From contig JANPDI010000031.1 of NCBI GenBank assembly GCA_031431435.1, positions 1 through 64,000 on the forward strand: a stretch of DNA of 64,000 nucleotides, read 5' to 3'. Below, in pieces: positions 17,881 through 25,837 of this stretch (positions are counted from its first letter, which is position 1; each line of letters begins with the position of its first letter). This DNA comes from UKL13-2 sp031431435. GTDB taxonomy: Bacteria; Pseudomonadota; Gammaproteobacteria; Burkholderiales; Usitatibacteraceae. The notes under the pieces are model-generated. The model saw only the letters and a list, made by a program, of their open reading frames with translations, had not been told where the DNA came from and ran no database searches. The translations under genes and the position numbers were made by a program.

Positions 17881-18464
17881 TATTTGACGGCCTTCATTGG
17901 CTGGTCGGCGACCGGTGCCGGGGTGGTTTTATCCGCGTCATCCGGCAAATATGGCATCAACCAAAAAATCTGCGCAATGATGAAAACGAAAAACAGCCCC
18001 ATGTCGCCGAATGTCTTAAACAAGACCCAAGTATCGGTCGATGTGTAATAGGCGAACCAGATATTGAGCGCCGCGACAGAAAGCAGGAAAACAATCCATG
18101 AAACGGATAGCTTCCGCCAGACGGCATCCGGTGCCTCGATGGTATTGTTAAAAATAAACGAAACCGGATTTTTTTTAAACCAGAACTGGGTAACACCGAT
18201 CGCAACCGCCATTGCCGTGAACAGGATGGTCGGCTTCCACTTGATGAACATCTCATTCTTGAAAATAATCGTGGCACTGCCCGCAACAATGATGATTCCC
18301 AGACCGAGCCACATCATGGGTTCCACTGGTTTCTTCGCCAATTTCAAATACCCGACCTGCGCAATCGAGGCAAAAATCGCGACCGCTGTTGCGACATAAA
18401 TGTCGAACATCTTGTATGCGGCAAAAAACAGGATGACGGGGAAAAAGTCGAAAAGAAGTTTCAT
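17880..18464 (-). CDS. yciB: Inner-membrane-spanning protein YciB (septation protein A)
   Basis: YciB (IspZ/septation protein A) is an inner-membrane protein involved in envelope integrity and normal division. This copy has 194 residues with the family start MKLLFDFFPVILFFAAYK and about five to six membrane helices. The conserved region KWKPTILF, followed by FWFKKNPVSFIFNNTIEAPDAVW, is diagnostic. A short hydrophilic, proline-rich tail follows the last helix. It is the first gene in the leftward block with yciI, bolA and the isomerase. Confidence 0.94.
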   Translation of the reverse strand: MKLLFDFFPVILFFAAYKMFDIYVATAVAIFASIAQVGYLKLAKKPVEPMMWLGLGIIIVAGSATIIFKNEMFIKWKPTILFTAMAVAIGVTQFWFKKNPVSFIFNNTIEAPDAVWRKLSVSWIVFLLSVAALNIWFAYYTSTDTWVLFKTFGDMGLFFVFIIAQIFWLMPYLPDDADKTTPAPVADQPMKAVK

Positions 18465-18548
18465 GCAATATTGTTGATGCAGGATGGCATTTTACGAAAA
18501 TTTATTAGCGCGAAATTATCTCACGTTCAGTTGCTTTTCGCGTTGTGA

Positions 18549-19319
18549 TCAATGCATTTTGATTGATTGTCGTTGTTCCTGTTCAATCAGGCTGCGGATT
18601 TCAACCGGGAAGCCGGGTTGGGTGGCGATTGCGCAGGCCTCCGCATAAAAGCCCGACCGTTCGTCCGGCAGGGCGGTATTCAGGCAGTCAAATGCATATC
18701 GCATCATGGCGGCGTCGCCAGTTCGAATTGCGGTGATTGCAAAATTTACATTTAGCATCCGCCAAGGCCGTTCCGGATTGGATCGCTCAAGGTCACTCTT
18801 CAGTGTAGGTGCCAAATGAATCACGAAGCCCTGCATGAGCGCATAAGTTGCCGCCGTTTCCTGCCTGCTGGCCGCCTCATTCGCCCGTCTGGCCAGTGCA
18901 TTAACAACCGGCGCCGGGGCAAGAATATTGAGCTGGTGGCGCATGCACCATAGTCCGATACCGATGGCAATTGCATCCAATGAAGAGCTCAGCGCCGGTT
19001 GCCGGCCGGCTGGTGCCAGGCGGCTGATTTGCGCCTGCAGATCCAAAACGGCGCGCAATGCCTCGTCAGCCGCGCCCGCGGCGTCGTCGACCGGCAGCGC
19101 GCCGTCCTGCCCATAGGCCCCGTCCAACAGCGAAGCGGCATCCAAAAATGCGGTGACGGCGTTGATCGACTCGACCAGACCCGTCGGTGGATGATTGTCC
19201 AAAACGGCCTCGGCGAATGCCGCAAATTGTGCATTCATGGATGCGGCTTCTGCGATTTCCGCAGAATTAATCGGGGTCACGCCTTTGAGTGAAAAGTGGA
19301 TCGGTTTGATTTCGGCCAT
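18549..19319 (-). CDS. Protein of unknown function, 256 residues, alpha-helical
   Basis: I do not recognise this protein. It is Ala-rich and predicted helical throughout, with no signal peptide and no transmembrane segment. Notable parts are LNILAPAPVVNALARRANEAASRQETAATYALMQGF and the C-terminal SGFYAEACAIATQPGFPVEIRSLIEQEQRQS. The helical-repeat look suggests a tetratricopeptide-like or scaffold fold, but no repeat is obvious by eye. It is transcribed divergently from the PHP gene, with the yciB operon downstream 84 bases away. Confidence 0.7.
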   Translation of the reverse strand: MAEIKPIHFSLKGVTPINSAEIAEAASMNAQFAAFAEAVLDNHPPTGLVESINAVTAFLDAASLLDGAYGQDGALPVDDAAGAADEALRAVLDLQAQISRLAPAGRQPALSSSLDAIAIGIGLWCMRHQLNILAPAPVVNALARRANEAASRQETAATYALMQGFVIHLAPTLKSDLERSNPERPWRMLNVNFAITAIRTGDAAMMRYAFDCLNTALPDERSGFYAEACAIATQPGFPVEIRSLIEQEQRQSIKMH

Positions 19320-19441
19320 AGAATGTCAGTTAGCTTGTTAATTTATTGATCTTTGAGCTGGTTTTTGGGCCATTTTGCCAATTTCGCTCGAATTGTCGGC
19401 CGTCACCATTGTCTGATCGCCGATTGCCGCAAAGGTTTTAC

Positions 19442-20314
19442 ATGAACTCTCTTAATTTTGACTTGCACAATCATACCAATGCGTCCGATGGGTTGCTGTC
19501 GGCAGACGCGCTGGTTGCGCTGGCAGTTCAAAATGGCTGCGACGCGTTAGCACTCACTGATCATGACACCGTCGCAAATGTTGATGCTGCTACAAAAGCC
19601 GCTGCTGCCGCAGGATTGCATTTCGTCGCCGGGGTGGAAATCTCGGTTTCGTGGGTGGCCGCCGGGGATATTGACTCGTTGCCAACCACGATCCACATTG
19701 TCGGGCTCGGCATCGATGCAGCCAACCCAACACTGCTTGCAGGGCTTGCGAGCGTTCGAGACGGTCGAATCATACGCGGGAAATCCATTGCCGGCCAACT
19801 CATCGACGCAGGCATACCGGATATTTTTCCCGACGCTTGGGCGCTTGCCGAAAACAAGGAGATGCTGGGGCGCACACACTTTGCCCGTGCATTGGTTGCA
19901 CGCGGCATTGTGAAAGATGTCGGCAGCGTATTCAGACGCTTCCTCACCCCGGGGAATCCGGGGTTTGTGCCACACCGGTGGGCAAGCCTGACCGACGCGC
20001 TGTCATGGATTCAGTCCGCGGGCGGCGTGGCGGTTATCGCCCATCCGGGCCGGTATGGTTTTGACAAAACACGGCTGGGCGCGTTATACCAAGAGTTCAG
20101 GCAACTTGGCGGCAAATCGATCGAAGTTGTCACCGGCAGCCACTCGCCCGCAGAATTTGCCGCATTTGCCGCACATTGCAAGGCATTTGATTTTTTTGCC
20201 TCTCGCGGCGCCGATTTTCATGGGCTCGATGAGTCGTCATTCCAGCCCGGAACGCTACCCAGACTCAACGCCATTGACCGTGATTTGCGTCCGGTTTGGC
20301 AGTTGTTCGACTAA
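19442..20314 (+). CDS. PHP-domain 5'-3' exonuclease (YciV/RNase AM type)
   Basis: The protein is a 290-residue PHP metallophosphoesterase. Metal ligands are visible in DLHNHTNASDG (residues 6-16), ALTDHDTV, GVEIS, FHGLDE near the C-terminus (SRGADFHGLDE), and AHPGRYG. This arrangement matches E. coli YciV, described as a 5'-3' exonuclease acting on nucleotides and on rRNA 5' ends (RNase AM). The E. coli gene is also adjacent to yciO, as here 13 bases downstream. The ATG at 19442 is chosen since it starts right before the first metal motif. Confidence 0.9.
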   Translation: MNSLNFDLHNHTNASDGLLSADALVALAVQNGCDALALTDHDTVANVDAATKAAAAAGLHFVAGVEISVSWVAAGDIDSLPTTIHIVGLGIDAANPTLLAGLASVRDGRIIRGKSIAGQLIDAGIPDIFPDAWALAENKEMLGRTHFARALVARGIVKDVGSVFRRFLTPGNPGFVPHRWASLTDALSWIQSAGGVAVIAHPGRYGFDKTRLGALYQEFRQLGGKSIEVVTGSHSPAEFAAFAAHCKAFDFFASRGADFHGLDESSFQPGTLPRLNAIDRDLRPVWQLFD

Positions 20315-20327
20315 GACCGGGTAACGA

Positions 20328-20960
20328 ATGAGTCAATTCTTCAAGCTGCATCCGGTTAATCCAGAAACGCGGCTGATCAAGCGGGCGGTTGAGATTGTTC
20401 GTCAGGGCGGGTTGATTGCTTACCCGACGGATTCTTGTTATGCCCTTGGCTGTCATATCGGTGACAAAGCGGCGATGGAGCGGATTCGTCAGATTCGAGA
20501 TGTCGACGAACGGCACCATTTCACGCTGGTTTGCCGCGACCTCTCAGAAATCGGCACCTTTGCAAAAGTTGATAACGCACAGTATCGTCTGTTAAAAATG
20601 CACACTCCGGGCCCATTTACGTTTATTTTGAAGGCGACCCGGGAGTTACCACGACGTCTGGCGCACCATAAACGGGCAACAATTGGTGTGCGGGTACCGG
20701 AACATGTGGTTGCCACCGCGTTGTTGCGCGAATTAAACGAGCCAATCCTATCGTCGACCCTCATTTTACCGGGTGAGGACCAACCGCTGAATGATGCCAA
20801 TGAGATTCGTGACGCACTTGAGCACCAATTGGATGTCATTCTGGACGGTGGCGCATGCGGCATTTTGCCGACAACGATTATCGATCTGTCTGCCGACGAG
20901 CCGGTGTTGATGAGACGCGGAAAAGGCGACGTATCTGGTTTTGGGTTCCAAAACCAATAA
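20328..20960 (+). CDS. yciO: YciO-type Sua5/TsaC threonylcarbamoyladenylate synthase family protein
   Basis: This 210-residue YrdC-fold protein has the motif LIAYPTDSCYALGC followed by KxR-type binding residues in ERIRQIRDVDERHHFTLVC, and the SSTLILPGED segment. YrdC/TsaC relatives make threonylcarbamoyl-AMP for the t6A modification of tRNA. YciO members form a separate subgroup with weaker or debated activity, so I prefer the subgroup name. It lies between the PHP exonuclease and the M50 protease, all on one strand with gaps of 13 and 20 bases. Confidence 0.92.
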   Translation: MSQFFKLHPVNPETRLIKRAVEIVRQGGLIAYPTDSCYALGCHIGDKAAMERIRQIRDVDERHHFTLVCRDLSEIGTFAKVDNAQYRLLKMHTPGPFTFILKATRELPRRLAHHKRATIGVRVPEHVVATALLRELNEPILSSTLILPGEDQPLNDANEIRDALEHQLDVILDGGACGILPTTIIDLSADEPVLMRRGKGDVSGFGFQNQ

Positions 20961-20980
20961 GGAATGCAAGACAAAACCCG

Positions 20981-21631
20981 ATGGAAAACATAATCCAAAA
21001 CATTGCTGTCTATGCCATTCCACTGCTGTTTGCGATTACCGTGCACGAGGCGGCGCACGCCTATGCCGCGAAGTACTTTGGTGATAACACGGCGTTCATG
21101 CTCGGCCGGCTGACGTTCAACCCGATCAAGCACATCGATCCGGTTTGGACGATCGCCATGCCGATCGTGATTTTGATCCTGTCGTCGTTCACATTTGTAT
21201 TCGGCGGGGCAAAGCCAGTGCCGGTCAATTTTGGTGCATTGCGCAACCCTAAGCGCGATATGATCTGGGTGGCGGCAGCGGGGCCCGGGGCGAATTTGGT
21301 GATGATGATCGGTTGGGCCATCCTTGGCAAGGTCGCGTTGATGTTGCCGATGTCAACGCCGACAGCGTTCATTGTCCTGGTTGCAAAGGCGGGCATTCTT
21401 GTTAACGCCTTGCTGATGGTGTTTAACCTTTTCCCGCTGCTGCCGCTTGATGGCGGACGCATTGTTGCCGGAATCCTGCCAAACCGGGCTGCCTACGCGT
21501 TCTCAAAACTTGAACCGTACGGCATGTTTATTCTGGTGGCGTTGATCCTGACCGGTGTTGTCGGCATTTTTCTCGGTCCATTGGTTGAATTTTCGATGAA
21601 AGCGGTATACTCGCTTATTGGTTTGAAATAG
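20981..21631 (+). CDS. Site-2 protease family (M50) membrane metalloprotease
   Basis: This is a 216-residue intramembrane metalloprotease. The zinc-binding HEAAH (HExxH) is in the first membrane helix and the third ligand is in NLFPLLPLDGGR near residue 160. There are about five to six membrane segments and no PDZ or CBS domain, placing it in the compact group of M50 enzymes whose substrates are mostly unknown. It shares a probable transcript with yciO. The ATG at 20981 is used because the upstream in-frame extension lies inside yciO. Confidence 0.93.
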   Translation: MENIIQNIAVYAIPLLFAITVHEAAHAYAAKYFGDNTAFMLGRLTFNPIKHIDPVWTIAMPIVILILSSFTFVFGGAKPVPVNFGALRNPKRDMIWVAAAGPGANLVMMIGWAILGKVALMLPMSTPTAFIVLVAKAGILVNALLMVFNLFPLLPLDGGRIVAGILPNRAAYAFSKLEPYGMFILVALILTGVVGIFLGPLVEFSMKAVYSLIGLK

Positions 21632-21876
21632 TTCAAAATAGCAAAAACAACCAAGCAAAAGTGTTCGCCAATCCGCCTCCCGGTGTTGAGAAAATCGCGA
21701 ATTAGATTTTGTTTGGACAATTACCCCGCCGTTTTTTTGGCAATCAGCCCGCTGGGAGGGCTGATCGTAATTTGACGTTAGACCACCAAGTTCCCACCCG
21801 CCTTACCAGCAGCACGATTTATTGACACATTTTTCGAAGTCTAAACGCCAACCTAACCTGGGTTTTCTGCCCGCAT

Positions 21877-23085
21877 ATGTTTCCTGATCGAGTGTTATCC
21901 GGCATGCGTCCGACCGGTCGCCTGCACCTTGGCCACTATCACGGCGCGCTCAAAAATTGGGCGAAGCTGCAAAATGAGTTCCCGTGTTTTTTCTTTGTTG
22001 CCGATTGGCATGCGCTGACCACACACTACGAGTCGCCCGAGGTTATTGAGCAATACACCCACGACACCGTCATCGACTGGATCGCCGCAGGGGTCGATCC
22101 GTCACAGGCAACCATGTTTGTGCAATCGCGTGTGCCACAACACGCCGAGCTAACCGTCCTCATGTCATTTTTTACGCCGATCTCGTGGCTTGAGCGCGTG
22201 CCAACCTACAAAGACCAGGTTGAAAAACAGAGCCATTTCGGCCGCGATTTGACCACCTACGGATTTCTTGGCTATCCGCTCATGCAGGCCGCCGATATCC
22301 TGATTTATCGCGCCAATCATGTGCCGGTCGGTGAAGATCAGGTATCGCATATCGAATTGACCCGCGAAATCGCGCGCCGGTTCAATCATTTGTTCGGCCG
22401 GGAAAAGGGTTTTGAAGAAAAGGCCGAAGCGGCAATAAAAAAACTTGGCTCAAAAAAGGCAAAACTTTATACAGAGCTGCGCACCCAATTCCAGCAGGAA
22501 GGCAACGAACAAGCCCTGTTGGAGGCGCGTGAATTGCTGGGTGACGTGCAAAACCTGTCAATGGGTGATCGCGAGCGCCTGTTTGGGTTCCTTGAGGGCG
22601 GGGGTAAGGTGATTCTGCCCGAACCCGAGGCGCTGCTCACACCGGTGTCAAAGATGGTCGGGCTTGACGGGCAAAAAATGTCCAAGAGTTATGGCAATAC
22701 CATCGATATTCGTGATGATGAAAAGGCCGTGACGGAAAAAGTTCGCAAGATGCCGACAGACCCGGCGCGGGTGCGGCGTACTGACCCGGGTGATCCCGAA
22801 AAATGTCCGGTATGGGAGTTGCACCAGGTCTATTCGAATGCGGACACCAAGAAATGGGTTGTTGAGGGCTGTAAAACCGCGGGTATCGGATGCCTTGACT
22901 GCAAACAGCCGGTGATTGACGGAATCGTCCATGAATTGCGACCGATGCGCGAACGTGCCGCCCCGTTTGAAGACGATCCGATGCTGATCAAGAATATCCT
23001 CGCGGATGGCTGCGACAAGGCCCGCGAGGCGGCTGAAGAAACCATGCGTGACGTGCGCGGCGCAATGGGGCTCGACTACAAATGA
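21877..23085 (+). CDS. trpS: Tryptophanyl-tRNA synthetase
   Basis: The class I synthetase charges tRNA-Trp. Its 402 residues carry HLGH at 17-20 (the HIGH motif, in MRPTGRLHLGHY) and KMSKS at 267-271. It is longer than the 334-residue E. coli enzyme owing to an insert of about 60 residues containing EKAEAAIKKLGSKKAKLYTELRTQ, a known betaproteobacterial variant. The C-terminal part has a CxxC-like GCKTAGIGCLDCK segment. The upstream 245-base gap holds an 8-bp hairpin (ATCAGCCC/GGGCTGAT, 21743-21765) without a following T-run. The stop codon overlaps the next start by 4 bases. Confidence 0.96.
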   Translation: MFPDRVLSGMRPTGRLHLGHYHGALKNWAKLQNEFPCFFFVADWHALTTHYESPEVIEQYTHDTVIDWIAAGVDPSQATMFVQSRVPQHAELTVLMSFFTPISWLERVPTYKDQVEKQSHFGRDLTTYGFLGYPLMQAADILIYRANHVPVGEDQVSHIELTREIARRFNHLFGREKGFEEKAEAAIKKLGSKKAKLYTELRTQFQQEGNEQALLEARELLGDVQNLSMGDRERLFGFLEGGGKVILPEPEALLTPVSKMVGLDGQKMSKSYGNTIDIRDDEKAVTEKVRKMPTDPARVRRTDPGDPEKCPVWELHQVYSNADTKKWVVEGCKTAGIGCLDCKQPVIDGIVHELRPMRERAAPFEDDPMLIKNILADGCDKAREAAEETMRDVRGAMGLDYK

Positions 23086-24011
23086 AACTTGGCGCGTTAA
23101 TCGGATGCCTGATTCTGGCCATGCCGGTATTGGCAGCGGGCCAACCGGGTGTTGTTGCGGCGGTTTTGCCCGCTGGAAAATCGCAGTTTGAATTTGTCGA
23201 CAATAAAGGCGATGCCACCCGGCCCGTGACTGTGTGGATGTATGTGCCGGCAGGTTGCGATCAGACGTGTCCACTGCAATTTGTGATGCACGGCGTGCAG
23301 CGCAACGGTGAGACCTATCTTGACCATTGGGTTCCCTTTGCGAATGGTGGTGACGCGAGCGGCAAGGCAACCAACGGCGGTAAATTTATCGTCATTGCCC
23401 CGGAGTTCAAGCGACAGTATTTTCCGAAAGATGACGACTACAGTCTTGGCCGTTCAACCGCTGAGGCGGATCCGGAAAAATGGGCGTTTGCGGTACCGGA
23501 ACATTTATTCGACGTGCTGGTGTCGCGTTACGGACTGAAGGCGACTGGTTATCGGTTGTTTGGCCATTCCGCCGGCGGCCAATTTGTCCACCGGCTGCAT
23601 TTGTTTTATCCGCGGCACCGTGCCAGTCCGGCCATTGCCGCCAACCCCGGCTGGTACACACAGTTGGAATGGGGCAAGACTGACACCACGTTTCGTTTCC
23701 CTTACAACACCATTGGTTCGCGCGTAGATGAGAGTCGCGCGCGCACAGCCCTTGCGCGCCCGTTCATTTTGTTGCTGGGTGACGCCGACGTGGATGCAAA
23801 CGACAAAAGCTTGAACAGGAGCCTGGGCGCCAATGCGCAGGGGTCGTTCCGGTTTGCGAGGGGAAATGCGTTTTTTGAAAACGCGCGCGTGGCGGCGCAA
23901 AAATTGAACGGCAAGTTTGCATGGCAAAAAGTCGTTGTTCCAGGTGTCGCGCATGATGGCGCACAGATGTCGAGGGCGGCGGTTGACTTGATGGGGGGGG
24001 CGGGGAAATGA
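23082..24011 (+). CDS. Secreted alpha/beta hydrolase (PHB depolymerase/esterase-like)
   Basis: The protein has 309 residues with a signal peptide (MKLGALIGCLILAMPVLAAG). The nucleophile elbow GHSAGG, in GYRLFGHSAGGQFVHRL, and VMHG as the oxyanion-type strand identify a serine alpha/beta hydrolase; the acid is probably in LGDADVDAND and the histidine in VPGVAHDGAQMS. It resembles esterase and poly(hydroxyalkanoate) depolymerase-like proteins, but substrate is unknown. It overlaps trpS and scpA by 4 bases each (ATGA), so it is translationally coupled into a housekeeping run where it is not usually found. A run of eight G residues near 23994-24001 lies just before its stop. Confidence 0.83.
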   Translation: MKLGALIGCLILAMPVLAAGQPGVVAAVLPAGKSQFEFVDNKGDATRPVTVWMYVPAGCDQTCPLQFVMHGVQRNGETYLDHWVPFANGGDASGKATNGGKFIVIAPEFKRQYFPKDDDYSLGRSTAEADPEKWAFAVPEHLFDVLVSRYGLKATGYRLFGHSAGGQFVHRLHLFYPRHRASPAIAANPGWYTQLEWGKTDTTFRFPYNTIGSRVDESRARTALARPFILLLGDADVDANDKSLNRSLGANAQGSFRFARGNAFFENARVAAQKLNGKFAWQKVVVPGVAHDGAQMSRAAVDLMGGAGK

Positions 24012-24901
24012 GTGTGGAACTTGTTGTGAACAATGCGTCACCCGGAAGCGCCGCTGAATCGGTGCCGCAGGCCACACTTGGGATGGAAATGCCGGTTGCA
24101 AAGATCCGCGGCGAGTTCATCACTGAAATGCCAATGGATCTTTTTATCCCGCCGGATGCGCTTTCGGTTGTGCTCGAGCAGTTTGAAGGTCCGCTCGATT
24201 TGCTGCTCTACCTGATTCGCCGGCACTCGCTGGACATTCTTGACATTCCAATGGCGGATCTGACACGTCAATACATGTCATATGTCGAGGTGATGCGCGA
24301 TGGGCAACTCGAGCTCGCCGCCGACTATTTATTGATGGCGGCGTTGCTGATTGAAATCAAGTCGCGCATGTTGTTGCCGCGCCCGCCGCGTGATGAAGAC
24401 GTTGAGGCTGAAGACCCGCGCGCAGAACTGGTGAGGCGACTACTTGAATACGAGCAGATGAAGTCTGCGTCGCATGCCATTGAAATGCTGCCGCGAATGG
24501 GTCGCGATTTTTCGTTGGTCGACGTGTTGGTCGAGCAAAGTCTGGTCAAGAGGGTGCCGACAGTGCTTGCGGCGGATCTGACGGATGCCTGGCGGGTCAT
24601 TCTTGGCCGCGCCAAGGCAACACAGCGGCACCGGGTTTCGCGGGAAGGCCTTTCTGTTCGCTCACATATGAGTCGCATCCTTCGTCACCTGGGCGAGCGG
24701 CTGAACGCACTGGGCGGCAGGGAGTTCGTCTTGTTTGAAGACCTGTTTCAGCCCGGAGAGGGCGTGTCGGTGGTGGTGGTGAGTTTCCTTGCGGTGCTGG
24801 AACTGGCACGTGAGTCACTGATTGAAATCAGCCAATCCGCACCGCTTGAGCCCATCTACGTAAAGATGCGCACGCATGAAATGCCCCCCCTGGAATCGTA
24901 G
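24008..24901 (+). CDS. scpA: Segregation and condensation protein A
   Basis: ScpA is the kleisin that bridges the two SMC heads in the bacterial condensin and binds ScpB dimers, helping chromosome segregation. The protein has 297 residues with the family core FEGPLDLLLYLIRRHSLDILDIPMADLTRQYM, the helical LAADYLLMAALLIEIKSRMLLP, and the C-terminal winged-helix segment with SFLAVLELARESLIEI. The N-terminal 50 residues before the kleisin domain are a low-complexity extension. It is encoded with scpB, 36 bases downstream. Confidence 0.95.
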   Translation: MSVELVVNNASPGSAAESVPQATLGMEMPVAKIRGEFITEMPMDLFIPPDALSVVLEQFEGPLDLLLYLIRRHSLDILDIPMADLTRQYMSYVEVMRDGQLELAADYLLMAALLIEIKSRMLLPRPPRDEDVEAEDPRAELVRRLLEYEQMKSASHAIEMLPRMGRDFSLVDVLVEQSLVKRVPTVLAADLTDAWRVILGRAKATQRHRVSREGLSVRSHMSRILRHLGERLNALGGREFVLFEDLFQPGEGVSVVVVSFLAVLELARESLIEISQSAPLEPIYVKMRTHEMPPLES

Positions 24902-24937
24902 ATCACGTTGGATTAACAGAGCCCAAATGCAGTCGCC

Positions 24938-25837
24938 ATGGAACAACACGAAATGAACCAACAAGAACACGCCGATGCGTCCGGATTTGAAAATGCCGCA
25001 TCAAATGACACCTCCGTCGCAGTCGCAACGCCGCCCACGCCCGACAATGACGCCGACGCAACAGCCATGATGCCGGCGGATGCATCGGACGACGCCGGCG
25101 TTGAGCACGCAGCCGGGGCGATCGATATCGAGGAGGCGAAGCGTGCATTGGAGGCGGCATTGCTTGCCGCGTCGGAACCAATGGCGCTTAACGAACTCAG
25201 GCGTTTATTTGACGGGCAACTAAACGTCGACACTATTCGTAATCTGCTTGATGAACTCAAGTCAGAATGGGATGGCCGCAGCGTCGAGTTGACAATTGTC
25301 GCGAGCGGCTACCGGTTTCGCGTCAAGCCCGCCTATCAAAAGTATCTCGACAAACTGTCGAGTGACAAACCGCTCAAGTACTCCCGTGCGGTGCTTGAAA
25401 CGCTTGCCATCATCGCCTATCGTCAGCCGGTTACAAGAGGCGATATTGAAGACATCCGTGGTGTCGCGGTCAGCCCGCACATATTGAAGACGCTCGAAGA
25501 CCGGGGCTGGATCGATGAAATCGGCCATCGGGAGACCGTCGGACGTCCTGCGCTGTTTGCAACCACCAAACATTTTCTGGATGACTTGAACCTGCATACG
25601 TTGGAGGAGCTGCCGCCGCTGCATGAACTGCAGGCAACCCTGGACATGTCGCAGTTTGGTGTGATTGCGCCTGCGGTTGCACAAACGGGAACACTTTCAC
25701 TCGAGCTTGATTCAGCCGACCCTGTTGTCGCCGGCGCCGTTGAATCGCAAGTCACCAATGTTGTTGATTCAACAGGGCCATTGGATGCGGGCAGTCAACC
25801 GGCCGGCCTTTCGCCCAACGAAGGACAGTCAAGATGA
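24938..25837 (+). CDS. scpB: Segregation and condensation protein B
   Basis: ScpB forms a winged-helix dimer on ScpA in the SMC complex. The conserved core runs from about residue 64 (EEAKRALEAALLAASEPMALNELRRLF) through SRAVLETLAIIAYRQPVTRGDIEDIRGV and GRPALFATTKHFLDDLNL. Both ends are extended: about 60 acidic, Ala/Asp-rich residues before the core and about 60 residues of low-complexity tail after it. No strong ribosome-binding site precedes the ATG at 24938. The last 4 bases overlap the start of the pseudouridine synthase gene. Confidence 0.94.
   Translation: MEQHEMNQQEHADASGFENAASNDTSVAVATPPTPDNDADATAMMPADASDDAGVEHAAGAIDIEEAKRALEAALLAASEPMALNELRRLFDGQLNVDTIRNLLDELKSEWDGRSVELTIVASGYRFRVKPAYQKYLDKLSSDKPLKYSRAVLETLAIIAYRQPVTRGDIEDIRGVAVSPHILKTLEDRGWIDEIGHRETVGRPALFATTKHFLDDLNLHTLEELPPLHELQATLDMSQFGVIAPAVAQTGTLSLELDSADPVVAGAVESQVTNVVDSTGPLDAGSQPAGLSPNEGQSR

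Noticed and set aside
21743..21765. ATCAGCCC/GGGCTGAT hairpin before trpS as a terminator or T-box
   Set aside because: No T-run after it and no T-box features; T-boxes are rare in this group. Left as an unassigned hairpin.
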